From CADEDH01 sp039201605 (GTDB lineage Bacteria > Actinomycetota > Acidimicrobiia > Acidimicrobiales > SZUA-35): 64,000 nt of DNA. The number at the start of each line of letters is the position of its first letter. Positions within the stretch are counted from its first letter, which is position 1. The position numbers and the translations under genes were made by a program. This document shows positions 24,388-32,416 of this stretch, piece by piece. The stretch is from NCBI GenBank assembly GCA_039201605.1, contig JBCCRO010000026.1, positions 1 to 64,000 on the forward strand, read 5' to 3'. The notes under the pieces were generated by a model. That model saw only the letters and a list, made by a program, of their open reading frames with translations, did not search any database and was not told where the DNA came from.

Positions 24388-26724
24388 ATGATTGCCGAGC
24401 AACTACAGGGCAAGCGCATCGCCATCACCGGTTCGACCGGCTTCCTGGGCACGGCGCTGGTGGAGCGGTTCATGCGAGCCGTACCCGACTGTGAGCTGGT
24501 GCTGCTGGTGCGCCCCGGCAAGCGTTCCACCCCGAGCCAACGGGCCCGGCGGGAGATCTTCCGCAACGACGCCTTCAAGCGTCTCCTGGAGGACCGGGGC
24601 AAGGACGCCTTCTGGGACGAGGTCGATCGGCGGGTCACCACCATCGCCGGCGACGTCGGCACCGACGGACTCGGCCTCGACGACGACGGCCGCCGGATCA
24701 TGGCCGGCGTCGACATCGTGGTCCACTCCGCCGCCACCGTCAGCTTCGACGCCCCACTCGACGGCGCCGTCGAGGTGAACCTGCTCGGCCCCACCCGCAT
24801 CGCCGAGACCCTGCAGGACCTCGGCTCGGACGCCCACCTGGTGGCGGTCTCCACCTGCTACGTCGCCGGCAACCGTCGCGGTCGGGCCAACGAGGAGCTC
24901 CTCACCGACAGCCCGTTCCACATCGACGTCGACTGGCGGTCCGAGGTCAAGGCGGCCCGCCGGACCCGGGCCGACTTCGACGCCGACTCCCGCTCGGCCG
25001 CACGCCTGCAGGAGTTCCGGGCCCGGGCCCGCCACGAGCTGGGAGCGGCCGGCACGCCGCTGCTGGCGGCCAAGACCGAACAGTTCCGGCAGCGCTGGGT
25101 GGACGAACAGCTGGTCGAGGCGGGGCGGGCCCGCGCCGCGTCCCTGGGCTGGCCCGACGCCTATGCCTATACCAAGGCCCTGGGCGAGCGGGCCCTGGTC
25201 GAGTCCAAGGGCGACGTGCCGGTCTCGATCGTGCGCCCCTCGATCATCGAGTCGGCCTGGTCCGAGCCCTTCGCCGGCTGGATCAAGGGCTTCCGCATGG
25301 CCGAGCCCATCATCATCAGCTACGCCCGCGGCCTGCTGAAGGAGTTCCCCGGCGTGCCCGAGGGGATCATCGACGTCATCCCCTGCGATCTGGTGGTCGC
25401 CGCCATCATCAACGTCGCCGCCATGGGCCCCAGCGACGACGGCTCGGTCCCGGTCACCCAGGTGGCCTCCGGCACCCGCAACCCGTTGCGCTACCGCCGC
25501 CTGGTCGACCTGGTCAGCGGCTGGTTCACCGAACACCCGCTGTACGACGCCAAGGGTCAGCCGATCGCCGTGCCCGAGTGGTCGTTCCCCGGTCGGGGGG
25601 CGGTGGAGCGACAGCTGGAGCGGCTGCAGCGCAACCTGACCTGGGCCGACAACGGCCTGCGCCGCCTCCCCCTCCGGGGCAAGGGCGCCATGCTAAACGC
25701 CCAGCTCGAGGAGCAGAAGGAGCAGGTGGAGCGGGCACTGGGGTACGTGAAGATCTACGGCTCCTACGCCGAGTGCGAGGCCCTCTACGGCGTGGAGCGC
25801 CTCGTCGCCCTCCACCAGTCGCTCGACCCGGCCGACCAGGAACAGCTGGGCTGCGACCCGGCCGTCGTCGACTGGGCCCACTACGTCCGCAACGTGCACC
25901 TGCCCTCGGTGGTGGAGCACGCCCGGGTCAAGACCCGCGGTGAGGCCTCCGACCCCGACGCCCGCACCAAGCGCCTCCGGGGCCGGGTGCTGGCCCCCGA
26001 ACGCCAGCTCGCCGCCTTCGACCTGGAGAACACGATCATCGCCTCCAACGTCGTGTTCAGCTACGCCTGGCTGGCCACCCGGCGGATGACGCCCCGTGAC
26101 CGGGCCCGCTTCACCGTCAAGACGATGATGGAGGGGCCCTCCCTCCTCGCCCTCGACCGGCGCGACCGCACCGATTTCCTCCGCCACTTCTACCGCCGCT
26201 ACGACGGCGCCTCGGTGGACGAGATGGCCCGCCTCGCCCCCGAGCTGCTGGCCGACCACATCCTGACCAAGGCCTACCCGGCGGCCCTGCGCCGGGTGCG
26301 CGAGCATCGCCGCCTCGGGCATCGCACGCTGCTGATCACGGGTGCCCTCGACCTGGTGGTCGAGCCGCTGCGGCCGCTGTTCGATGACGTGATCAGCGCC
26401 GAGATGTCGCAGATCGACGGCCACTACACCGGCGAGCTGCTCAACGTGCCCCCCACCGGGGAGGTACGGGCCCAGGCCCTGCGGGACTACGCCGACGAGC
26501 ACGACTTCGATCTCCGGGAGTCGGTGGCCTACGCCGACTCCTCGTCCGATCTCCCTCTCCTCGACGCCGTGGGCTTCCCCGTGGCCGTCAACCCCGAGAC
26601 CAAGCTCGCCTCCCTCGCCATCAAGCGGGGCTGGCTGATGGAGCACTGGTCGAAAGCCGACGGCGGGACGGACAAGGCCCTACCCTTCGGTCCCCTCCCC
26701 GTCTCCCGCCGGAGCCGCAAGTAA
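24388..26724 (+). CDS. Acyl-reductase-like SDR fused to a HAD-IB domain
   Basis: 778 aa. Residues 1-400 are an extended SDR of the fatty-acyl-CoA/NRPS-reductase type: AITGSTGFLGTALVERF binds NAD(P), and YAYTK (within DAYAYTKALGERALVE) holds the catalytic Tyr-x-x-x-Lys. Residues about 460-530 resemble the sterile/FAR C-terminal part. From about 540 to 770 there is a HAD-IB domain: motif I FDLENT (Asp545, Glu547), ITGALD and YADSSSDLPLLDAVG. Motif I normally reads DxD; Glu547 replaces the acid/base Asp. Likely reaction: reduction of an acyl thioester, coupled to a phosphatase-like step. First gene of a TetR-controlled operon. Confidence 0.85.
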   Translation: MIAEQLQGKRIAITGSTGFLGTALVERFMRAVPDCELVLLVRPGKRSTPSQRARREIFRNDAFKRLLEDRGKDAFWDEVDRRVTTIAGDVGTDGLGLDDDGRRIMAGVDIVVHSAATVSFDAPLDGAVEVNLLGPTRIAETLQDLGSDAHLVAVSTCYVAGNRRGRANEELLTDSPFHIDVDWRSEVKAARRTRADFDADSRSAARLQEFRARARHELGAAGTPLLAAKTEQFRQRWVDEQLVEAGRARAASLGWPDAYAYTKALGERALVESKGDVPVSIVRPSIIESAWSEPFAGWIKGFRMAEPIIISYARGLLKEFPGVPEGIIDVIPCDLVVAAIINVAAMGPSDDGSVPVTQVASGTRNPLRYRRLVDLVSGWFTEHPLYDAKGQPIAVPEWSFPGRGAVERQLERLQRNLTWADNGLRRLPLRGKGAMLNAQLEEQKEQVERALGYVKIYGSYAECEALYGVERLVALHQSLDPADQEQLGCDPAVVDWAHYVRNVHLPSVVEHARVKTRGEASDPDARTKRLRGRVLAPERQLAAFDLENTIIASNVVFSYAWLATRRMTPRDRARFTVKTMMEGPSLLALDRRDRTDFLRHFYRRYDGASVDEMARLAPELLADHILTKAYPAALRRVREHRRLGHRTLLITGALDLVVEPLRPLFDDVISAEMSQIDGHYTGELLNVPPTGEVRAQALRDYADEHDFDLRESVAYADSSSDLPLLDAVGFPVAVNPETKLASLAIKRGWLMEHWSKADGGTDKALPFGPLPVSRRSRK

Positions 26725-26759
26725 CCGGTCGCAGCCGGAAGTTCTAGGAAAGCACTGGA

Positions 26760-28373
26760 ATGAGTTCATCGCCCCGTACCAATCCCCGGCCCGGTTTCGT
26801 CCTCAACGTCGACCGACAGACCCCGCCGATCCTGTTCCACCACGGTGAGGGCTTCCGGATGGAGAAGCTCCCCGTCGGGCGCAGTCGGGTGATCTACCCG
26901 GCCGAGCCGCTCCACGGCGTCGAGGACCCCGACGGCGTCATCGTCGACGCCCTGCTCAACCCGATCGACGACGACCCCCTCCCCGCGCTGCTCAAGCCGG
27001 GAATGAAGCTGACGATCGCCTTCGATGACATCTCGCTGCCCCTACCCCCGATGGAGCGGCCCGACGTCCGCCAGCGGATCATCGAGGCCGTGCTCGACAT
27101 GGCGGCCGCCGCCGGGGTCGACGACGTGCACCTCATCGCCGCCCTGGCCCTGCACCGGCGGATGACCGAGGCCGAGTTGCGCCACGCCGTCGGCGACCGG
27201 GTCTACGAGGCCTTCGCCCCCGACGGCACGCTGTACAACCACGACGCCGAGGATCCCGACGGCATGGTGATCCTCGGCCGCACCGACAAGGGCGAACACG
27301 TCCAGATGTCGAAGCGGGCGGCGGAGTCCGACCTCGTCGTCTACGTCAACATCAACATCGTGTCGATGGACGGCGGCTGGAAGAGCACGGCCACCGGCCT
27401 CTCGGGCTACGACGGGGTGAAGGCCCACCACAACGTCGACACCATGCGGAAGTCCAAGAGCTTCATGGATCAGGACAACTCCGAGCTCCACCGGTCCAAC
27501 TGGCGCCAAGGCGACATCATCAAGGCCAACGGCCCCCGCATTTTCCAGATCGAGACCACGATCAACACCAACACCTTCGGCACCAGCGGCCCACTCTCGA
27601 TGCTGCAGAAGCGGGAGTGGGAGTGGTCGATGCGGGATCGTGCCACCTTCACCGCCATGAACGCCGGCCTGGAGCGGATGTCGAGCACCAACCGCCGCCG
27701 CGTCTTCCACTCGTGGCGGGCCCCCTACGAGATCACCTCGGTCCAGGCCGGGGAGGTCGAGGCGGTGCACCGCAAGACCACCGAGATGGTCTACAAGCAA
27801 CACCTGGTGCCGGTCGAGGGCCAGACCGACGTCCTGACGATGGGCCTCCCCTACCTGACCCCCTACAACGTCAACTCGATCATGAACCCGATCCTGGTGA
27901 TGGTGCAGGGCCTCGGCTACTTCTTCAATCTGTACCGGGGCAAGCCGGTGGTGCGGGAGGGCGGCGTGCTCATCATGAGCCACCCCACCCCGTGGGAGTT
28001 CCACCCGGTCCATCACCCGAGCTACATCGATTTCTTCGAGCAGGTGCTGGCCGATACCACCGATCCGTTGGAGATCGAGAAGAAGTACGAGAAGCAGTTC
28101 GCCGAAGACGAGTGGTACCGACACCTGTACCGCACCAGCTACGCCTACCACGGCGTCCACCCCTTCTACATGTGGTACTGGGGGGCGCACGCCATGGAGT
28201 ACCTGGGCCAGGTCATCGTCGTCGGCGGTGACACCCGGGCCGTCCGCCGCCTCGGCTTCAAGCCGGCCTCCACCCTGCAGGACGCCCTGGAGATGGCCGG
28301 CGACACCGTCGGCCCGGCCCCGACGATCACCCACATCCACAATCCGCCGATTCTGATGGCCGACGTAAGCTGA
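26760..28373 (+). CDS. LarA-like (DUF2088) protein
   Basis: 537 aa. The N-terminal domain is lactate-racemase-like: AALALHRRMTEAELRHAVGD corresponds to the His108 region of LarA, LYNHDAEDPDGMVILG to the His174 region, and MDGGWKSTATGLSGYDGVKA to the GG-K-PG loop. LarA binds a nickel pincer cofactor made by LarBCE and moves a hydride at a 2-hydroxyacid. The C-terminal third (FFNLYRGKPVVREGGVLIMS, YMWYWGAHAMEYLGQVIVVG) is of LarA type but longer than usual. The gene starts 36 bp after the reductase. A 2-hydroxy-acyl or sugar-acid epimerase working on the lipid pathway is a possibility. Confidence 0.75.
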   Translation: MSSSPRTNPRPGFVLNVDRQTPPILFHHGEGFRMEKLPVGRSRVIYPAEPLHGVEDPDGVIVDALLNPIDDDPLPALLKPGMKLTIAFDDISLPLPPMERPDVRQRIIEAVLDMAAAAGVDDVHLIAALALHRRMTEAELRHAVGDRVYEAFAPDGTLYNHDAEDPDGMVILGRTDKGEHVQMSKRAAESDLVVYVNINIVSMDGGWKSTATGLSGYDGVKAHHNVDTMRKSKSFMDQDNSELHRSNWRQGDIIKANGPRIFQIETTINTNTFGTSGPLSMLQKREWEWSMRDRATFTAMNAGLERMSSTNRRRVFHSWRAPYEITSVQAGEVEAVHRKTTEMVYKQHLVPVEGQTDVLTMGLPYLTPYNVNSIMNPILVMVQGLGYFFNLYRGKPVVREGGVLIMSHPTPWEFHPVHHPSYIDFFEQVLADTTDPLEIEKKYEKQFAEDEWYRHLYRTSYAYHGVHPFYMWYWGAHAMEYLGQVIVVGGDTRAVRRLGFKPASTLQDALEMAGDTVGPAPTITHIHNPPILMADVS

Positions 28374-28380
28374 GGCCATC

Positions 28381-29277
28381 GTGATGCGCTGGCTTCGATT
28401 CATCACCACGCCGCCCACCACACCCGCCGGGGTGGACAAGCGGGAGGAGCGGCCGACAACCGGCGTCCACTACGACACCGAGTGGGCGCACGGTCCCGGG
28501 TCGCGCCTGGTGCGCAGCATCGGGGTGTGGGGCTTCATGAAGCCCGCCATCTCGATCTACGGCTCGCCCAAGGTGATCGGAGCCGACCGGCTCGACACCG
28601 TCGAGGGGCCGGTGATCTTCGCCGCCAACCACCACAGCCACGCCGACACCACCCTGCTGCTGGCCACCATCCCCGCCCACCTGCGGGAGCGGCTGGCCAT
28701 CGCCGCCGGCGCCGACTACTTCTTCCCCAACCGGGTGGCGGCCGCCATCTCGGCGCTGTTCATCGGGGCCATCCCCATCGAGCGCAACCGGCTGTCGAAG
28801 CTGTCGGTCGAGAACACGATCAAGGCCATCGAGAAGCGGCGCAATCTGCTGATCTTCCCCGAGGGCGGCCGCAGCCCGGACGGATGGGGTCGGGAGCACC
28901 GCCCCGGCGCCGCCTTCGTATCCAAGCGGACGGGGGCGCCGGTCATACCCGTCTACATCGAGGGCACCGGCCGCATTCTGCCCAAGGGCAAGAACTGGCC
29001 GACCCGCTCCCGCTGCGCCGTGGTGTTCGGGGCCCCGATGTCGATCGGGGCCGACGAGGACGCCCGTGAGTTCGCCAAGCGGATCGAGACCCGGGTCGGC
29101 GAGCTGTCCGACGAGTTCTCCCACGGCTGGTGGGAGTCCCGCAAGCGGGCCCACGGCGGCAACGCCGCCACCCTGGACGGCCCCGACGGGGGCGCCTGGC
29201 GCCGCCGCTGGGCGCTCGGGCCCAAGCCCGGCACCCGCCGCCCCTCCCCCACCGAGAAGCGCTGGCCCAAGCTGTAG
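28381..29277 (+). CDS. PlsC-like lysophosphatidate acyltransferase
   Basis: 298 aa; GTG 28381 or ATG 28384. The glycerolipid acyltransferase motifs are intact: His84-x4-Asp89 in NHHSHAD and FPEGGRS at 159-165, with IPIERNR as the third block. These enzymes move an acyl group from acyl-CoA or acyl-ACP to the sn-2 hydroxyl of lysophosphatidate or a similar acceptor at the inner membrane. The C-terminal tail (about 240-298) is basic and Pro-rich. The gene starts 7 bp after the LarA-like gene, so the three form one transcript; its acceptor may be an unusual alcohol or ether-type lipid. Confidence 0.9.
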   Translation: MMRWLRFITTPPTTPAGVDKREERPTTGVHYDTEWAHGPGSRLVRSIGVWGFMKPAISIYGSPKVIGADRLDTVEGPVIFAANHHSHADTTLLLATIPAHLRERLAIAAGADYFFPNRVAAAISALFIGAIPIERNRLSKLSVENTIKAIEKRRNLLIFPEGGRSPDGWGREHRPGAAFVSKRTGAPVIPVYIEGTGRILPKGKNWPTRSRCAVVFGAPMSIGADEDAREFAKRIETRVGELSDEFSHGWWESRKRAHGGNAATLDGPDGGAWRRRWALGPKPGTRRPSPTEKRWPKL

Positions 29278-29347
29278 ATCGGGTTTCCCGCCGGCATCGG
29301 GAGTCGTCCCGAGGGCGCTCACCGCCCGGTGCACGGGTCCCGTTGGC

Positions 29348-29353
29348 TAGGGT
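29348..29353 (+). promoter_or_regulatory. Candidate -10 of the first kinase gene
   Basis: CGTTGGCTAGGGTCG contains TAGGGT, a TANNNT-type -10. The same 15-mer, one base different (CGTTGACTAGGGTCG), stands before the second kinase gene. A GAGGAG ribosome site lies between it and the GTG at 29392. The -35 is not clear. Confidence 0.5.
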
Positions 29354-29391
29354 CGGGGGCCTGCGCATGGGGTAGGGCGAGGAGTACGGGC

Positions 29392-32367
29392 GTGGAAGAG
29401 ATCGACCTCGGTATCGAGGGGTTGTCGGAGTTCGCCGAGATCGGCAGCGGTGGTTTCGCCACCGTCTACGCCGCCACCGAAGCCGCCTACGGCCGCCGGG
29501 TGGCGGTCAAGGTGCTCACCGCCGTCGACGACGACGGCCGCCGCCGCTTCGACCGGGAGCGCCTCACCATGGGGCAGGCCTCGTCGCATCCGAACATCGT
29601 CACCCCGCTGCGGGGCGGCTACACCGACCCCGGCAACCAGCCCTACCTGGTGATGGAGTACCTGGCCGGGGGTTCGCTCGACGACGTGATGACCGACGGT
29701 CCCCTCGCCTGGGCCGAGTCGGTGGCGCTCATCGCTCCCATCGCCGACGCCCTGGCCCACGCCCACCGCCACGGCATCGTCCACAAGGACATCAAGCCGG
29801 CCAACATCCTGCTCGGCCGGGGCCGGACGCCGAAGCTCAGCGACTTCGGCATCGCCGCCATCACCGATCGCACCCACACCAGCCAGGTGGCCTACACGCT
29901 GGCCTACGCCCCGCCCGAGACCTTCACCAACCCCGCCACCGACGCCCGCGACCACCGCAGCGACACCTACTCGCTCGCCGCCACGCTGTACACGCTGGGC
30001 ACCGGCGAGCCACCGTTCACCGCCGCCACCACCCCGGCCCTGATCAACCAGATCCTCAGCGCCGCCCCACCGGCCGTCGGCAACACCGAGCTCGACGCCT
30101 TCTTCGCCGTCGCCCTCCACAAGGACCCCGATCGTCGCCACCAGAGCGCCGAACAGCTGCACGCCCACCTGCAACAGCTGGCCGAGGGCGACCTGACGGC
30201 GACGTCGCCGGGTGGCACCGGGGCCACCACCGTCCAGGCCGCACCACCGGCCGCTCTCGGCTCGACACCACCGGGCCCGGCGACGACGGGCGCAGGCGGG
30301 ATCCCGGGCGTCGCGCCCGGCGGCGATGGCGGCGGCATCGCCGGACTCGACAATCGCCGTCTGGCCCTCATCGGCGGCGGGCTGGCCGCCATCTCGGCGG
30401 TGGCCATCGGCGTCGGTCTCACCTTGGGGGGCGGCGACGAGCCGACCGAGGCCGCCGACACCACCGCCACCACGGAGACCATGACCGAACCGGTCGAGAG
30501 CGACGACACCGGCGGCGCCGGGATCGAGGCCACGGTCGTCGACGGGCCGACGGTGATCACCGAGGCCGAGGTCATCACCAACCACACCGGGGCCCGGGTC
30601 GACGTGTTCACCGAGCTGGGCGACGGGCGGGTCGCCTCGGGTGGTCACGACGGCACCATCCGGGTCTGGGATCCGGCAGACCCCGACGCCGGTGAGGTCG
30701 TCTACCACGGCCATCACGGGTGGATCGCCGACATCATCGCCCTCGACGACGGACGCATCGTGTCCACCGCCACCGGCGGCCGGCTCTTCACCACCAACCT
30801 CGCCCCGTCGATCCACCTCTGGGATCCCGGCGACCCCGACGTCACCGAGGCCCTCTACGCCGGACACGGTGGGTTCGACGTGGCCGAGCTGGCCCTGCTG
30901 GCCGACGGGCGCGTCGTCTCGGTCGGATCCGGCAGCCTGCAGGTGTGGAACCCCGATGACCCGACGGTGACCGAGGCCCGGTTCGCCGTGGAGGACATCG
31001 TCGACGGCAACCTCTCGGCCGAGTCGGTCATCGGTCTCCGGGACGGCCGGGTGGCGATCGCCGCCGGGGACGTCGTCGCCGTCTGGAACCCCGACGACCC
31101 CCTCGACGACCCGGTGCTGTACGACGGCCACGCCGACACGGTGCGCCAGGTGACCGAGCTCGACGACGGCCGGATCGCCTCCGCCGCCGTCGACGTCCAG
31201 GTGTGGAATCCCGACGACGGCGTCCTGGAGGCCACCTGGGCGGTGAGCGGCGCCGAGGCCCTGGCGGTGACCGGGACCGCTGACGGGCGACTGCTGATCG
31301 GTGACCGGGCGGGCCTGGTCCACACCTTCGATCGGCGATCGGGCGCCACCGAGCCGCTCCCGGCCGAGCACGACCTCGGCGTGACCGAGATCCGCCAGCT
31401 CGGCGACGCCCGCATCGCCTCCTCCTCGTTCGACGGAATCGTCCGGCTGTGGCGCCTCACCGACCCGGCCGAACAGGAGATCTACGACGGCCACGTGGCC
31501 CCGGTGGCCCACGTCCTCCCCCTCGGCGACGGCCGGATCGCCTCGGCCGGTCCGGAGGACACGGTCCGGGTGTGGGATCTCGCCGACCCCACCTCCACCG
31601 TCGACTACGAGGATCCGGCCCTGGCGTTCCCCCCGGTCTACGGCGTGGCCGAGTTCGACGACGGGCGACTGCAGTTCACCAGCACCAGCGATGGCGCCCT
31701 CCACCTGTGGGATCCGGGCGACGCCGAGACGAGCGAGGTCTTCCAGACCGCCGACGTCGGCTCGACCGGCGAGCTGATCCAGCTCAGCGACGGACGGGTG
31801 ATCAGCCGGGGCGAGGAGGACGCCCTCCGGATCTGGAGCCTCGACGCCCCCGGGGAGACCGAGGTCCTCTTCACCGCCCACCGGTCGACCCCATCGGCGA
31901 TCCTGGAACTGGCCGACGGCCGCATCGCCTCCGGTGACACGACCGGGAACGTCCACCTCTGGGACCCGACGGCCCCCGACGGGCCCGCCGTCGTCTACAC
32001 CCCCGAGGACGAGTTCGACCTCGGAGCCGGCGCCGTTGCACTCGCCGAGTTGGCCGACGGCCGGATCGCCATCGGGACCGAGGCCGGGCGGGTCGAGATG
32101 TGGGATCCGGCCGACCCCGGAGCGAGACCGGTCGCCTTCCGGAAACACACCGGCACCGTCGTCGGCGTGCTGGTAGTGGCCGACGATCGGGTGGCGTCGG
32201 GCTCGGTCGACGGCACGGTGCAGATCTGGGATCCGGCCGACCCGGAGAACCCGGTCGCCGTCTTCACCAGCCACACCTGGGTCAGCGACCTCGCCCTGTT
32301 GGACGACGGTCGGATCATCTCCGCCGGCGGCAACGGCATCCGGGTGTGGACCGCGCCCCTAGGGTGA
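29392..32367 (+). CDS. Receptor Ser/Thr kinase with 14 WD40-type repeats (1)
   Basis: 991 aa from GTG 29392, preceded by GAGGAG. Residues 10-265 are a Hanks-type kinase: Gly loop IGSGGFATVY, Lys40 in VAVKVL, catalytic loop VHKDIKPANIL with Asp133, then SDFGIA and APPE. The HRD Arg is Lys (HKD). A Gly/Pro linker and one membrane helix (about 323-343) follow. The exported part holds 14 repeats of the form LxDGRxxSxxxDGxVxxWDPxDP, which fits two seven-bladed propellers. It is a membrane sensor kinase; the ligand is unknown. The next gene is a close paralogue. Confidence 0.93.
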   Translation: MEEIDLGIEGLSEFAEIGSGGFATVYAATEAAYGRRVAVKVLTAVDDDGRRRFDRERLTMGQASSHPNIVTPLRGGYTDPGNQPYLVMEYLAGGSLDDVMTDGPLAWAESVALIAPIADALAHAHRHGIVHKDIKPANILLGRGRTPKLSDFGIAAITDRTHTSQVAYTLAYAPPETFTNPATDARDHRSDTYSLAATLYTLGTGEPPFTAATTPALINQILSAAPPAVGNTELDAFFAVALHKDPDRRHQSAEQLHAHLQQLAEGDLTATSPGGTGATTVQAAPPAALGSTPPGPATTGAGGIPGVAPGGDGGGIAGLDNRRLALIGGGLAAISAVAIGVGLTLGGGDEPTEAADTTATTETMTEPVESDDTGGAGIEATVVDGPTVITEAEVITNHTGARVDVFTELGDGRVASGGHDGTIRVWDPADPDAGEVVYHGHHGWIADIIALDDGRIVSTATGGRLFTTNLAPSIHLWDPGDPDVTEALYAGHGGFDVAELALLADGRVVSVGSGSLQVWNPDDPTVTEARFAVEDIVDGNLSAESVIGLRDGRVAIAAGDVVAVWNPDDPLDDPVLYDGHADTVRQVTELDDGRIASAAVDVQVWNPDDGVLEATWAVSGAEALAVTGTADGRLLIGDRAGLVHTFDRRSGATEPLPAEHDLGVTEIRQLGDARIASSSFDGIVRLWRLTDPAEQEIYDGHVAPVAHVLPLGDGRIASAGPEDTVRVWDLADPTSTVDYEDPALAFPPVYGVAEFDDGRLQFTSTSDGALHLWDPGDAETSEVFQTADVGSTGELIQLSDGRVISRGEEDALRIWSLDAPGETEVLFTAHRSTPSAILELADGRIASGDTTGNVHLWDPTAPDGPAVVYTPEDEFDLGAGAVALAELADGRIAIGTEAGRVEMWDPADPGARPVAFRKHTGTVVGVLVVADDRVASGSVDGTVQIWDPADPENPVAVFTSHTWVSDLALLDDGRIISAGGNGIRVWTAPLG

Positions 32368-32381
32368 TCGACGGCGTTGAC

Positions 32382-32387
32382 TAGGGT
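32382..32387 (+). promoter_or_regulatory. Candidate -10 of the second kinase gene
   Basis: TAGGGT within CGTTGACTAGGGTCG, lying 15-20 bp after the first kinase stop. It repeats the sequence in front of the first kinase gene, suggesting each kinase has its own promoter duplicated together with the gene. Confidence 0.5.
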
Positions 32388-32416
32388 CGTCCCCTGAGGG
32401 ACAGGGCCAGGAGAGG

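Noticed and set aside
29347..32274. 975-codon minus-strand open frame
   Set aside because: Antisense shadow of the first kinase gene; Gly/Val/Asp-rich and without motifs.
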